Assembly (NCBI GenBank): GCA_947503715.1
Contig: CANNER010000002.1
Coordinates: forward strand, 310,001 to 374,000
DNA: 64,000 bases
Direction: 5' to 3'
From: an uncultured Caulobacterales bacterium
GTDB lineage: Bacteria; Pseudomonadota; Alphaproteobacteria; Caulobacterales; Maricaulaceae
The number at the start of each line of letters is the position of its first letter. The first letter of the stretch is position 1. The position numbers and the translations under genes are program-made. Below are positions 7,938 through 17,917 of the stretch, one piece after another. The notes under the pieces were generated by a model. It worked only from the letters and a program-made list of their open reading frames with translations. It searched no databases and was not told the DNA's origin.

Positions 7938-8372
7938 TTATTTTATTTTTTGAGGTTCAAATGCAGTAATGGGCCGGAATACTGCATTCCCCGCAATAAT
8001 CGAACTCCACAAATCGTCATCTTCTTCCGCGTCCGGCACATCGCGCGTGAGATGCCAAAGGGTTCGGATATAGGGTCCGTCCGCGTCTTCGCTCATCTGT
8101 CCGGTCCAACTCGTCAGGCTGCCATAGCCTTTGAAATTGACGGTAAAAGTGACTTGGTCGCCCTCGATAAATCCGGTCAGCGGGAAACGCGCGGCCGGAT
8201 CGGGATTGCCGAGTTGGGTGTTGTAATAGCCAGAGAGTAAACCATCAGCCTCTGTGAATGTCACAGCAGAGCCGCGTTCATTCGTCCAGATGCCCGTGAT
8301 TTCAACGTCCTCAGCATTCGCATTTGCGCAGGACGACAGGATGATTGCGTTAATAAATAGAAAGCGTTTCAT
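7938..8372 (-). CDS. Avidin-family (biotin-binding) secreted protein
   Basis: A 144-residue protein starting at the ATG at 8372-8370, which overlaps the stop of the esterase gene (ATGA). An N-terminal signal of about 20 residues contains LSSC, a possible lipobox, and ANA before the mature start. The mature part follows the avidin/streptavidin strand pattern: GIWTNERGS (strand 1), SGYYNT, FPLTGF, TFTVNFKGYGS, SWTGQM, IRTLWHLT and a terminal LWSSIIAGNAVFRP strand. The Trp residues corresponding to streptavidin W92 (SWTGQ), W108 (LWHLT) and W120 (LWSS) are present, whereas W79 appears replaced (VNFKG). Strand loops are short, as in dimeric avidins such as rhizavidin. Biotin binding is likely but unproved. 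Confidence 0.8.
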   Translation of the reverse strand: MKRFLFINAIILSSCANANAEDVEITGIWTNERGSAVTFTEADGLLSGYYNTQLGNPDPAARFPLTGFIEGDQVTFTVNFKGYGSLTSWTGQMSEDADGPYIRTLWHLTRDVPDAEEDDDLWSSIIAGNAVFRPITAFEPQKIK

Positions 8373-9664
8373 GGTTTTAAGAGGTCCGATGATTTGGCGA
8401 GGTGATCTAAACGTGTATGTAATATCGAGATCTTCGCTGTTGAAAGTTCTGGAGAAAACCGTGCGTAATGTCCGGTTTCCAGTGTCGCCCAACCGGGCTC
8501 GCCCGATTTTATAAATGACAGCATTGCCTCTTTCATCGCAAAGGGTGCGTCCGCAAAGAGACGGTCATATTGCTGACCATGTGTCGCTCCGGGCAGGTCG
8601 CCCCTGATTTCGTCATAATGAAACAACCACCCTTTAGCGGCTTGAGCCGTTTCTGCACTGGAGAGGAGATAGCGTAAGTCCCCGAAGATCTGCTGCGCCG
8701 CATGTCTTTTCGACACAGCAAAGTCCGCAGCATAAACCTCACGCAAAGCCGGACTGTCTATTTGAGATAGAAAGCTATCGGGCGTAAATCCAGCACCATG
8801 AAGGGTGCCGGCCCCGTCATAGGAATTCGCGCCCGCCACATAGGGCTTCCCGGACCCAAATAGATCGACAGGCTGATCCTTCAGGAAAGGTGCATCGATA
8901 AAAGGCAGGTGGAAAACCGAAATATCTGACACGAGTTGTGCGGCGGATCGCGAGTTTTCCAGAGGGGCGTAACGGATGCGCTGCCGTTCCTCTGGTGTCG
9001 GGTTATAGGCTTTTGGAAATGGCCAAGACCCGTATCCCGCATGGGACCAAGCGTGGGCGAATTTTCCTTCGGCCCGGGGATCAACCATCATGAGTTGCAC
9101 GCCCATCCCGCCGGCGCTGTGGCCTGCCAGTGTGACGTCATTTGGATTACCTCCAAATTGCGCGATATTCACCTGCACCCAATTCAGAGCCGCGACCATA
9201 TCGGCCTGTCCGAAATTGCGCGGGTCCGTTTCGTCCCAGCCAGCCCAGTCGTGAAAGCCGAGTTTGCCGAGACGGTAATTAAATGTCACAACGACCACGC
9301 CGTCTCTCGCAAATGTCTTCGGCCCCGTTCCGCCCTCACCCGCAATAAATCCGCCGCCATGAAACCAGACGAGCACGGGGAGATCTGTCGCGTCCGTGTC
9401 AGGTGAGAATATGTTCAGGAAGAGGCAATCTTCCACCATAACCGTTTGACCCGCTTGCGGACAGGCGGGGCCGAAATCTGTTCCTGCGCTCCAATCGGTG
9501 TTAAGAGTCGGCAATTCCCACCGCTCTGCCGTCGCATATTCAATACCTAACACGCTGTTAATTTCATAGGATCCACCGGACGTCACCGGCTCAGTCTGAA
9601 CGGGGGAGGCGAGCGTACACACCGTGAGGAGAAACGCGGTTGCGAGTGTGAAACGATTAAGCAC
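8369..9664 (-). CDS. Secreted type-B carboxylesterase
   Basis: A 431-residue alpha/beta hydrolase with an N-terminal signal peptide (FTLATAFLLTVCTLA). It has the family motifs: CLFLNIFSP, the oxyanion-hole segment VLVWFHGGGF, and the nucleophile elbow LAGHSAGGMG with the catalytic Ser. A candidate acid is in ANSYDGAG and a candidate His in GATHGQQ near the C-terminus. At 431 residues it is shorter than the usual 500 or more. It overlaps the antiporter gene by 8 bases upstream and the avidin gene by 4 downstream, so the three genes are translationally linked. Substrate unknown; the avidin partner raises the idea of biotinyl esters or amides, which is inference only. Confidence 0.85.
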   Translation of the reverse strand: MLNRFTLATAFLLTVCTLASPVQTEPVTSGGSYEINSVLGIEYATAERWELPTLNTDWSAGTDFGPACPQAGQTVMVEDCLFLNIFSPDTDATDLPVLVWFHGGGFIAGEGGTGPKTFARDGVVVVTFNYRLGKLGFHDWAGWDETDPRNFGQADMVAALNWVQVNIAQFGGNPNDVTLAGHSAGGMGVQLMMVDPRAEGKFAHAWSHAGYGSWPFPKAYNPTPEERQRIRYAPLENSRSAAQLVSDISVFHLPFIDAPFLKDQPVDLFGSGKPYVAGANSYDGAGTLHGAGFTPDSFLSQIDSPALREVYAADFAVSKRHAAQQIFGDLRYLLSSAETAQAAKGWLFHYDEIRGDLPGATHGQQYDRLFADAPFAMKEAMLSFIKSGEPGWATLETGHYARFSPELSTAKISILHTRLDHLAKSSDLLKP

Positions 9665-11111
9665 TTAAAAATCCCAGAATTAAATAAAGTATCGTCGTAA
9701 TTCCACCGCCAATCAACGCATAGGGGAGTTGTGTGCGGACATGATCAATATGGTCATTCGCTGTGGCCATGGACGAAATGATCGACGTGTCGGAGGTCGG
9801 GCTACAATGATCGCCAAAGACGCCGCCCCCAATCGCGGCTGCAATGGCGAGGACCGGGTCGACCTCCATAGCCTGCGCCAGCGGGACGGCAATCGCGACC
9901 ATGATGGCAAAGGTTCCCCAACTTGTGCCCGTCGAAAAAGCGACGAAACAGGAGATCAGAAAGATCATGGCGGGCACGAGCGCGGGCGAGATAAAGCCCT
10001 TCGCCGTCTCGGCCACATAGAGCCCCGTCCCAAGCTCGCGGCACAGACTGCCGAGGGCAAAGGCGAGCACCATCAATATCGCCAGCGGCACCATACCCGA
10101 CATGCCGGACAGGACCGTCTCAAAACTCTCGCGAATTCTCAGCGCACCCGTCAGTTTATAAAGCACCATCGCCCCGACCACGGCAAAGCTCGTCGCGTAG
10201 AGCACGGATTTTGACCCTGATCCCTCGACGATATTTCCGTTACCCGTGATCCAGAGGAAGACGGGCATGAGGACGACCATAAGCGCCAAAGGGATGAGCA
10301 TATTTCTGGCCTTAAAGGGAATCCCGTCTTTCGGCTCCGTATCCAGCGCGGCATCCGCCATCATGATTTGCGCGTCTTCGCGGTTGAGCAAACCCGTCTC
10401 TTTGGCGCGGATTTCGGCTTTTCGCATCAAGCCAATATCTCTACCGGAGACAATGACAAAGACGAGGGTCAGGATCACGATCATTGGATAAAAATTCATC
10501 AGGGTCGCGCGGATAAATACATCCGTCGGCGTGCCCATATTGGCCGATAAAGGCTGTGCCGCGATGAGGCCGATAATATAGGCACCCCACGCATTAAAAG
10601 GCAGCAGCACGGAAGACGGTGCCGACCCACTATCGGCAATATAGGCCAGCTTCTCACGCGGAATGCCCAGCTTATCAAAGACGGGACGATAGAGCGTCCC
10701 GACCGTCAGGATGGAAATATTACTCTCAATAAATAGCAGCAACCCCGTGCCCAGCGCTAGCAACTCGACCAGCTTGCGCTGTCCCTTAGTCTCGGCCGTG
10801 GCACTCATCCGGTCGAGCTTCGCCATCAAACGCGCCACAAATCCCGCTACCCCGCCGGAGCGTTGGATCAGCGCAATCAACGCCCCGACGATCAGGGTGA
10901 AGAGAATGATCCGCGTATTCCCCGCACTCTCAAAAACCGTAACAATCCCGTCCATCGCGGCCAGCGTCCCCGTCGCAAGATTCCCACCGGCCAAAATAAC
11001 AAAGCCCAGCCAAAGCCCCGCCGCCAAAGACAAAAAAACCTGCCGCGTCCAAAGCGCAAGCCCAATGGCGAGGACGGGCGGGAGGAGAGAGAGAAGGCCG
11101 TAAGTTTCCAT
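9657..11111 (-). CDS. NhaC-family Na+/H+ antiporter
   Basis: A 484-residue inner-membrane protein with about 11-12 hydrophobic helices and the NhaC-type architecture: an N-terminal LPPVLAIGLALWTRQVFLSL, a conserved NAWGAYIIG segment after DSGSAPSSVLLPF, and the signature GGGVFGDHCSPTSDTSIISS near the C-terminus. NhaC proteins exchange Na+ (or malate/lactate ions in some branches) for protons. It is the first gene of the minus-strand operon with the esterase and avidin genes and overlaps the esterase by 8 bases. Ion specificity cannot be read. Such sodium exchange suits a marine lifestyle. Confidence 0.85.
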   Translation of the reverse strand: METYGLLSLLPPVLAIGLALWTRQVFLSLAAGLWLGFVILAGGNLATGTLAAMDGIVTVFESAGNTRIILFTLIVGALIALIQRSGGVAGFVARLMAKLDRMSATAETKGQRKLVELLALGTGLLLFIESNISILTVGTLYRPVFDKLGIPREKLAYIADSGSAPSSVLLPFNAWGAYIIGLIAAQPLSANMGTPTDVFIRATLMNFYPMIVILTLVFVIVSGRDIGLMRKAEIRAKETGLLNREDAQIMMADAALDTEPKDGIPFKARNMLIPLALMVVLMPVFLWITGNGNIVEGSGSKSVLYATSFAVVGAMVLYKLTGALRIRESFETVLSGMSGMVPLAILMVLAFALGSLCRELGTGLYVAETAKGFISPALVPAMIFLISCFVAFSTGTSWGTFAIMVAIAVPLAQAMEVDPVLAIAAAIGGGVFGDHCSPTSDTSIISSMATANDHIDHVRTQLPYALIGGGITTILYLILGFLSA

Positions 11112-11403
11112 ATAGCGGGGTTAGCGTGGAGCGAGCCGTGGGGGAAGAGGGAGTCCTACAAGGCTGTGCTCAACTCTTTGGGAAATATATCGAACTGAAA
11201 GAGGTCAATCGACGGGTTGAGGGGTCAGTATTTATATTCACTCATAGCGATTTGCGCCTTATCCGTCAGACGTTTTCAAACCTTACACGCATGGCAACTC
11301 CCTTGATTGTTATCCAATCTAGGGTTACCGAATGGTTGAACACTGTAGCATCTTACTATCAGGTTTTGGGAATTGCAGTTTAAAAGCCTGCTTGGAGTAT
11401 ATT
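11112..11403. other. Divergent intergenic region before the RTX gene
   Basis: 292 bases between the divergent antiporter and RTX genes, holding both promoters. A TTGAAC at about 11335 followed about 15 bases later by TATCAG is a weak promoter candidate for the RTX gene. The GGAG at 11394-11397 is its ribosome site. No hairpin or repeat of note. Confidence 0.3.
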
Positions 11404-14400
11404 ATGTATAGACGCATTGACGATTTCGCAAATAAGGCCATTGGCAGTGTCGAAATTTATGGTGAATCCTTAAAAGCCATAGATTTCAAATATTTTGACT
11501 CCAAACTAAATGGTTTCATGCGACATCTCGAAAATACCAATGTGTTTTTCACTCCCATGAGAGTGCCTGAACTTGCGTTGAATTTCAGATTTGCGGAGAT
11601 GGTAGCAGAGGACGATTTCACAGATAACAGTACAACAACAGGGTCTCTTGATATTGACGGCATGGCTGAGGGCGTCATTAATTTTGAGGGTGACTCAGAT
11701 TGGTTTGAAATTGAATTAACGGTGGGGGATGTCATTCGTATTGCGGTTGACGATACGGACGTTAACTTGTCGTTGCGGGATAAATCTGGAAACTTCATTG
11801 CCTTCGATTTTAGAGACTTCGATACCAACGAAAACTTAATTGTTATGGAGGTTGTAGACGGTGGGACTTTTTATGTTGACGCCCGCAGCTTCACTTCACC
11901 CTTAAACTATACTCTAACCGCGACAACGATTGAGGATGATTTTTTAGGTAATTCTGAAACATCTGGTACTCTGGAAGTCGGGGCGACTGCCACGGGATCT
12001 ATCGAATATAGAGGTGACTCAGATTGGTTTGCCATTGAATTGGTGGCAGGCGAAACTATTCGTATCGCCTCTGATGACATAGATACCGTTATCTCCTTAA
12101 GAGATGAATTTGGTAATTTTGTCGCGTCTAATTACAGAGATTTTGATACAAACGAGAGCGTCATCATCGCACAGGTGGACGCGAATGGAACATTCTATGT
12201 TGATGTGGAGAGCTTTAACTCGACTGTGAATTACGTACTGACGGCGACAGAAATTGAAGACGATTTTTCGGGCAATAATGATACAACGGGTATTTTAGAG
12301 GTTGGCGGGACAGCTACGGGTTCAATAGATTATAGATTTGATCCAGACTGGTTTGCAATAGAGCTTGTGGCAGGGGAAACCATTCGGATTGCGTCCAATG
12401 GAACGGATACAAACCTATCGCTGAGAGATGAACTTGGAAACCTTATCGCCTCAGATTTCAGGGACTTCGATACGGATCAGTCTGTCATCATTGCACAATT
12501 AGACCAAACAGGAACATACTATATTGATGTCAGCAGCTTTACCTCGCCGCTGGATTATACGCTCACGGCGACAGTCATCGAGGATGACTTTGTGGATGAT
12601 GCAGACACGACAGGGAGTTTGGACGTCAGTGGCACAGCCACAGGCTCGATAGATTATAGAAATGACTCAGATTGGTTTGCGATTGAGCTGACAGCGGGTG
12701 ATATCGTTCGTATTGCCTCTAATGACACTGATGCAAATTTAACTCTGCGGAATGAGTTTGGAGGCGCCGTCGCGTCTAATTTCAGGAATTTTGAGACGAA
12801 TGAAAGTGTTATCATTGCCCAGGTCGAAGAGAGCGGGACTTTCTATGTTGATGTCAGTAGTTTTGAGTCGTCTTTAAACTACACACTCACGGCGAGCGAG
12901 ATTGATGATGATTTCTCGGATAACGTGGACACGACGGGTGTTCTTGAACTCGGCAATACAGCCAGAGGCACAATCAATTATAGAAATGACTCAGATTGGT
13001 TTGCGATAGAGTTGGCGGTTGGGGATATCGTCCGTATTGCCGTTAATGACATTGATTTAAATATGAGCTTACGGGATGAATCTGGAAATCGCTTTGGATT
13101 CAATTTTAGAGATTTTGACACCGATGAGGCCGTCATTATCTTTGACGTCGAAGAAAGCGGAACATTCTACATTGATGTAAACGGCTTCTCTCCGCCCTTG
13201 AACTATACGCTTACAGCAGATGTCCTCGATGATGATTTTTCGGACGATACGACGACAACGGGTATTCTCGAAGTTGATGGCACGGCGAGCGGTTCAATTG
13301 ACTTCAGAAATGATGAGGATTGGTTTGCGATCGATCTCGTAGCGGGGGAGACCGTTCGTATTGCGTCCAATAACGTAGATGCAAATTTGACGCTCTTAGA
13401 TGCCTCGGGAAATAGTGTCGCTTTTGATTTCAGAAATTTTGATACAAATGAGAATGTTCTCATAGCGCAAGTCGATGAGAGTGGGGCATTCTATATTAAC
13501 GTGAATAGCTTCAGTTCACCTCAAGACTACACACTTACATCTACAGTGATTGAAGATAGTTTTTCGGACGATTCGAATACGACCGGTGTTCTTGAACTGG
13601 GCGGAACAGCCACTGGTTCAATTGATTTTAGAAATGACTCGGATTGGTTCGCCATTGATTTGACAGCGGGCGACATCATTAGGATTGCATCTAATGATAC
13701 AAATACGGACCTGTTTTTGCGAGATGGGTCTGGAAACTTTCTGGCCTTCGATTTTAGAGATTTTAATACAAATGAGAGCGTCATAGAGACCCTGGTGGAA
13801 GTAACCGGAACTTTCTATGTCGATGTCAGAGGCTCTACGTCCCCTCTGGACTACACGCTCACAGCCGTAAAAATTGAAGACGATTTTTCCGGTGACACTG
13901 AAACGCTTGGGACTTTAGAGATTGGCGGTACCTCCATGGGGTCGGTCGATTTCAGAAATGATTCGGACTGGTTTGCGATAGATTTGACGGTCGGTGATAC
14001 GATCCGAATTGCCTCTGACAATACTTCTGCAAATTTGATTTTGCGGGACGAATTTGGAAATTTCGTGGCCTCCGATTTCAGAGATTTTGAGACAAGTGAG
14101 AATGTTATCATCGCCCAAGTCGACGTGGCTGGCACGTTCTTTGTTGATGTCAGTAGTTCAAGTGCACCGTTAGATTATACCCTCACAGCTACGGAAATCG
14201 AAGACGATTTTTCGGATGATGAAAACACGACGGGTGTTCTTGAAGTTGGCGGCACAGCCATGGGGTCCATTAACTTTCGAAATGACAGCGATTGGTTTGC
14301 GATTGAGCTGACGGCGGGTCAACTTGTCAGGATCACATCCGACGGCTTTGAAGCAGATTTAGATTTACGCGGTTTGTCTGGAGAGTTTTTTGCGACTGAG

Positions 14401-17400
14401 TATCTCGATTTTGATAATGGTGAAACTGTTATCCTGGTGGAAGTAGAAGAGAGTCAGACAGTCTATGTCGTCGTAGACAGTTTTGAGTCATCTTTGGATT
14501 ACACGCTCTCGGCCGCAATACAGGAGGATGACTTCTCAAATAACACGGAGACAACGGGCGTTCTTGAGGTAGGGGCTACGTCTATTGGAAGAATCGACTT
14601 CAGAAATGATGAGGACTGGTTCGCGATTGAGCTCACGGCGGGGGAGATCATTCGAATTGCGTCTAATGATACGGATGCGAGTTTAACATTGCGAGATGAA
14701 GCCGGAATTTTCGTCGCCTCTGATTATCGTGATTTTGGTGCGAATGAGAGTGTTATCATTGCGCAGGTTCAAGAAAATGGCATTTATTATATCGGTGTTG
14801 ATAGTTTTGATGCGCCCTTGGATTACACACTGACCGCATCTGTTCAGGAAGATGACTTTGCAGCAAATATCGACACGACGGGTGTTCTTGAAGCTGAAGG
14901 CACGGCCACCGGATCAATTGAATATCGAGCTGATTCAGATTGGTTCGCGATTGAGCTTACGGCGGGTGAATTTATTCGTATTGCCGCTGATAGTGATGAT
15001 GTTAATTTAGTTTTGCGGGATGAGTCTGGCGAGAGTGTCGCATTTGACTTCAGAGATGTCGTCACCAATGAAAATGTTATTATCGCGCAAGCGGAACAGA
15101 GCGGAACATTTTATGTTGATGTAAGTAGTTTTAACGCCTCCATTGATTACACGCTCAACGCTACGGTTTTAGAAGATGACTTCGCAGCTGACACGGACAC
15201 GGCTGGTATTCTTGAGATCGGCAGCTCTTCCGCAGGCGTAATTAATTTCCGCGGTGATTCAGACTGGTTCGCGGTTGAGCTCACAGCGGGAGAACAAGTC
15301 CGTTTCACATCTGAAGACGTCACGACCAGCTTGGTTTTGCGTGACGAATTCGGGAATTTTGTTGCCTCTAATTACAGAGACCGTGAAGCGGATGAGCCCG
15401 TCCTGGTATATGAAGCCGAAGAAAGTGGAACGTTCTTTGTTGACGTAAGCACTCTCCGCTATTCTCTGGATTACACAGTAACGGCGTCTATTCAGGAAGA
15501 CGACTTCAGGGCTAATACTGACACGACCGGAACCCTTGAAGCGGGTGGCCGTGCGACAGGTGTGATTGATTTTAAAGATGACGCAGATTGGTTTGCAATA
15601 GAAATTACGGACACTGACTTAGATCTAAGGCTTTTCGTCGACAGCCCTCGTGTGAGTTTGTCTCTTTATGACGCAAATGGAAATTTGCTCAGACCTTCAA
15701 TTGACGACACAACAATTAGTTTTTCTGAGGCGGGAACATATTATATTTCTGCTTTTGAGTCATTTTTTGACGCGGGCGATTACACAATATCATCGGTCAT
15801 TGTGGACTCTGTTGATGCAAATCTTCCCGTTACGAATGCTGGGATCGTTGATACAGTTGTGGATGACGCCAACGCGATCACTTATTCTCTAAGCGATGAT
15901 GGAATACTAATTCGATACTCCACTGAAACGGGAACCCTTCTGCCCGAGACCGATCTTGGCGTAGATACGAGTGCGCTCTCCCTTAGTCAGGACGGGCAGT
16001 ATTTATTTGCGGCTCAAGCGGATTTAACGGACGTCGGAAATAATGTCTTTGAAGCCACAGTCTTGCGGATTGATACAGAAACACTGGCAGTCGAATCCTT
16101 CTCTTTTGAAGTTTCGGGTCAAGGTTATGAGATTACCGACATACAGGCCGCAGCCGATGGTTCATTATTTGTGACAACAAATTTCCCTGGATCAGGATGG
16201 GTGCCTTTTTATAATTTATCCGGCTTTGACGACATATTGTCCGTTAATGTTATTGATGATGATGAATTTTCAGGCTTCAACGGCGTGCGTCAGAATACGA
16301 CGTTAGATATTTCACGTGACGGTCAATTCCTTCTCATGGCCGAGAGTAATATCTCAAGCTACCCGGTCCATATTTATTCCGTCGAAACCGGTGAGGTCAT
16401 CGCCTCAACAAATCACGGCGGATTTAACTTCGACAAAAACGCAATCAGCGGTGAGGCGAGATTGGTTGCCGTGGCGGGATATAACGAAGTTACCTTATAT
16501 GATTTCGATCTTAACCCAATTGCGGATTTGACAGGAATTTATGGGAATGCGGAACGTGTTGACCCTATATTTTCAAAAAATGGAGAATATTTGTTCTTAG
16601 TCAATGACGCATTTAATGGGGATAGCAGTATCGCTGTTATCAGCACGTCAACTTATGAGGTCGTTTCCTTCGTAGATGTTGCTGGAAATATCTCATCTAT
16701 TTCTGATGTTGATCTAAGCCCTGATGGCCTTAGCATCATCGTGACCAATCAAAGTGGCGTTCGTTATTTCGACTTTTCTGAAACTGATCTCTCCCTGAAC
16801 GGGACTGAAGCTCGCGATAGGCTTTTTGGCACTGAATTTGATGAACTGATAACGGGCCTCGCTGGCAATGACATCTTGAACGGCCGGGCGGGCGACGACA
16901 CTCTCCTCGGCGGAGAAGGTAACGATATGCTGATTGGCGGAGCGGGCGATGATACGATATCTGGCGAGTCAGGCGATGATAGAATTTTGGCTGGATCGGG
17001 CGATGACATCGTGGAGGGCGGCGCAGGCGTTGATGATATTCTGGGTGGGTCAGGCAATGACTTCATCTTCGGTGGAGACGGCGATGATCTGATTGATGGC
17101 CAAGCCAATAATGACATTATCGAGGGGGGTGCTGGCCGCGATACGATTTTTGGAGGTAACGGTAATGATCTGATCAAAGGACAGTCAGGAAATGATGCTC
17201 TTCGCGGCGGCGACGGCAATGACCGCGTCGAAGGTGGCACGGGTAATGATTTTCTTGGCGGTGCAGGCGGTCATGATCTTCTAATTGGCGGAACCGGACA
17301 TGATCGTCTTTATGGTGGGTCTGGACAGGACACTTTATTCGGACAGCAGGGCAATGACCTTCTCGTGGGCGGGGGCGGAAATGATCGCCTTGTCGGCGCC

Positions 17401-17748
17401 GCTGGAAATGATGTTCTGGACGGTCAGGCCGGTGATGATATCCTTGAGGGCGGCAGTGCGAATGACAACCTGACCGGCGGCAGTGGTGCTGATACGTTTG
17501 TTCTCAGTCGCTTCGCCGCGACGACGACCGTGACGGACTTCACTGACGGTGTGGATGTGCTCGACCTGTCCGACTTCAGCGATACGGATATTGCGAATGC
17601 TCTAGACGGCGCGGTTCAGCAGAATAGTGATACCGTTCTGACCTTTGCTAATGGATCTGTCCTGGTCTTGGAAAATTTCGATCTTATAGATTTGTCCGAT
17701 GAGGATGTTCTGGGATATGATGCATCAGATGTGGCGCTCATGGCCTAA
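11404..17748 (+). CDS. Giant RTX protein with 13 PPC-like repeats
   Basis: The ATG at 11404, six bases after GGAG, is preferred over an upstream in-frame start, giving 2,114 residues. There is no N-terminal signal peptide. Residues about 69-1465 are 13 tandem repeats of about 108 residues, each with EDDF, TTGxLE, DSDWFAIEL, RIAS, LRDE.GN, FRDF, SGTFYVDV and LDYTLTA, resembling bacterial pre-peptidase C-terminal (PPC) beta-sandwich domains. Residues about 1475-1793 look like a YVTN/WD-type beta-propeller (LSQDGQYLF, ISRDGQFLL, FSKNGEYLF, LSPDGLSII). Residues about 1799-2033 hold some twenty GGxGxDxx Ca2+-binding nonapeptides, then the SGADTFVL...VTDF...D tail typical of type I secretion. Likely a surface or adhesion protein. 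No dedicated HlyB/HlyD/TolC set adjoins it. Very acidic, with AT-rich codon use. Confidence 0.9.
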   Translation: MYRRIDDFANKAIGSVEIYGESLKAIDFKYFDSKLNGFMRHLENTNVFFTPMRVPELALNFRFAEMVAEDDFTDNSTTTGSLDIDGMAEGVINFEGDSDWFEIELTVGDVIRIAVDDTDVNLSLRDKSGNFIAFDFRDFDTNENLIVMEVVDGGTFYVDARSFTSPLNYTLTATTIEDDFLGNSETSGTLEVGATATGSIEYRGDSDWFAIELVAGETIRIASDDIDTVISLRDEFGNFVASNYRDFDTNESVIIAQVDANGTFYVDVESFNSTVNYVLTATEIEDDFSGNNDTTGILEVGGTATGSIDYRFDPDWFAIELVAGETIRIASNGTDTNLSLRDELGNLIASDFRDFDTDQSVIIAQLDQTGTYYIDVSSFTSPLDYTLTATVIEDDFVDDADTTGSLDVSGTATGSIDYRNDSDWFAIELTAGDIVRIASNDTDANLTLRNEFGGAVASNFRNFETNESVIIAQVEESGTFYVDVSSFESSLNYTLTASEIDDDFSDNVDTTGVLELGNTARGTINYRNDSDWFAIELAVGDIVRIAVNDIDLNMSLRDESGNRFGFNFRDFDTDEAVIIFDVEESGTFYIDVNGFSPPLNYTLTADVLDDDFSDDTTTTGILEVDGTASGSIDFRNDEDWFAIDLVAGETVRIASNNVDANLTLLDASGNSVAFDFRNFDTNENVLIAQVDESGAFYINVNSFSSPQDYTLTSTVIEDSFSDDSNTTGVLELGGTATGSIDFRNDSDWFAIDLTAGDIIRIASNDTNTDLFLRDGSGNFLAFDFRDFNTNESVIETLVEVTGTFYVDVRGSTSPLDYTLTAVKIEDDFSGDTETLGTLEIGGTSMGSVDFRNDSDWFAIDLTVGDTIRIASDNTSANLILRDEFGNFVASDFRDFETSENVIIAQVDVAGTFFVDVSSSSAPLDYTLTATEIEDDFSDDENTTGVLEVGGTAMGSINFRNDSDWFAIELTAGQLVRITSDGFEADLDLRGLSGEFFATEYLDFDNGETVILVEVEESQTVYVVVDSFESSLDYTLSAAIQEDDFSNNTETTGVLEVGATSIGRIDFRNDEDWFAIELTAGEIIRIASNDTDASLTLRDEAGIFVASDYRDFGANESVIIAQVQENGIYYIGVDSFDAPLDYTLTASVQEDDFAANIDTTGVLEAEGTATGSIEYRADSDWFAIELTAGEFIRIAADSDDVNLVLRDESGESVAFDFRDVVTNENVIIAQAEQSGTFYVDVSSFNASIDYTLNATVLEDDFAADTDTAGILEIGSSSAGVINFRGDSDWFAVELTAGEQVRFTSEDVTTSLVLRDEFGNFVASNYRDREADEPVLVYEAEESGTFFVDVSTLRYSLDYTVTASIQEDDFRANTDTTGTLEAGGRATGVIDFKDDADWFAIEITDTDLDLRLFVDSPRVSLSLYDANGNLLRPSIDDTTISFSEAGTYYISAFESFFDAGDYTISSVIVDSVDANLPVTNAGIVDTVVDDANAITYSLSDDGILIRYSTETGTLLPETDLGVDTSALSLSQDGQYLFAAQADLTDVGNNVFEATVLRIDTETLAVESFSFEVSGQGYEITDIQAAADGSLFVTTNFPGSGWVPFYNLSGFDDILSVNVIDDDEFSGFNGVRQNTTLDISRDGQFLLMAESNISSYPVHIYSVETGEVIASTNHGGFNFDKNAISGEARLVAVAGYNEVTLYDFDLNPIADLTGIYGNAERVDPIFSKNGEYLFLVNDAFNGDSSIAVISTSTYEVVSFVDVAGNISSISDVDLSPDGLSIIVTNQSGVRYFDFSETDLSLNGTEARDRLFGTEFDELITGLAGNDILNGRAGDDTLLGGEGNDMLIGGAGDDTISGESGDDRILAGSGDDIVEGGAGVDDILGGSGNDFIFGGDGDDLIDGQANNDIIEGGAGRDTIFGGNGNDLIKGQSGNDALRGGDGNDRVEGGTGNDFLGGAGGHDLLIGGTGHDRLYGGSGQDTLFGQQGNDLLVGGGGNDRLVGAAGNDVLDGQAGDDILEGGSANDNLTGGSGADTFVLSRFAATTTVTDFTDGVDVLDLSDFSDTDIANALDGAVQQNSDTVLTFANGSVLVLENFDLIDLSDEDVLGYDASDVALMA

Positions 17749-17917
17749 ACTGGACTTCAGCAGGCCAAGTCAAGTCTATTGAAGCCGGGCTTTATTTGGA
17801 ATTCATAGGCGCGTCATGAGCCTCCCGGAGAAAAGCATTTTGGTTGAGATTAAATCCCGGAGCCTCTTGCCTTGCAAAACGGGTTGACGCTCCGCGTTGC
17901 CCTGCTACCTCGGGTCT

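Noticed and set aside
8373-8492. N-terminal extension of the avidin-family protein to 8492
   Set aside because: The extension lies inside the esterase gene, has no signal-like features and would bury a good signal peptide that begins at the ATG at 8372.
11332-11403. Longer N-terminus of the RTX protein starting at 11332
   Set aside because: No ribosome site precedes it and the added residues are atypical; GGAG sits at the right distance before the ATG at 11404.
17884-17917. TTGACG at 17884 as part of a promoter giving a leaderless stub message
   Set aside because: The -35-like box is good but no acceptable -10 box follows at the right distance, so it is not listed as a promoter.
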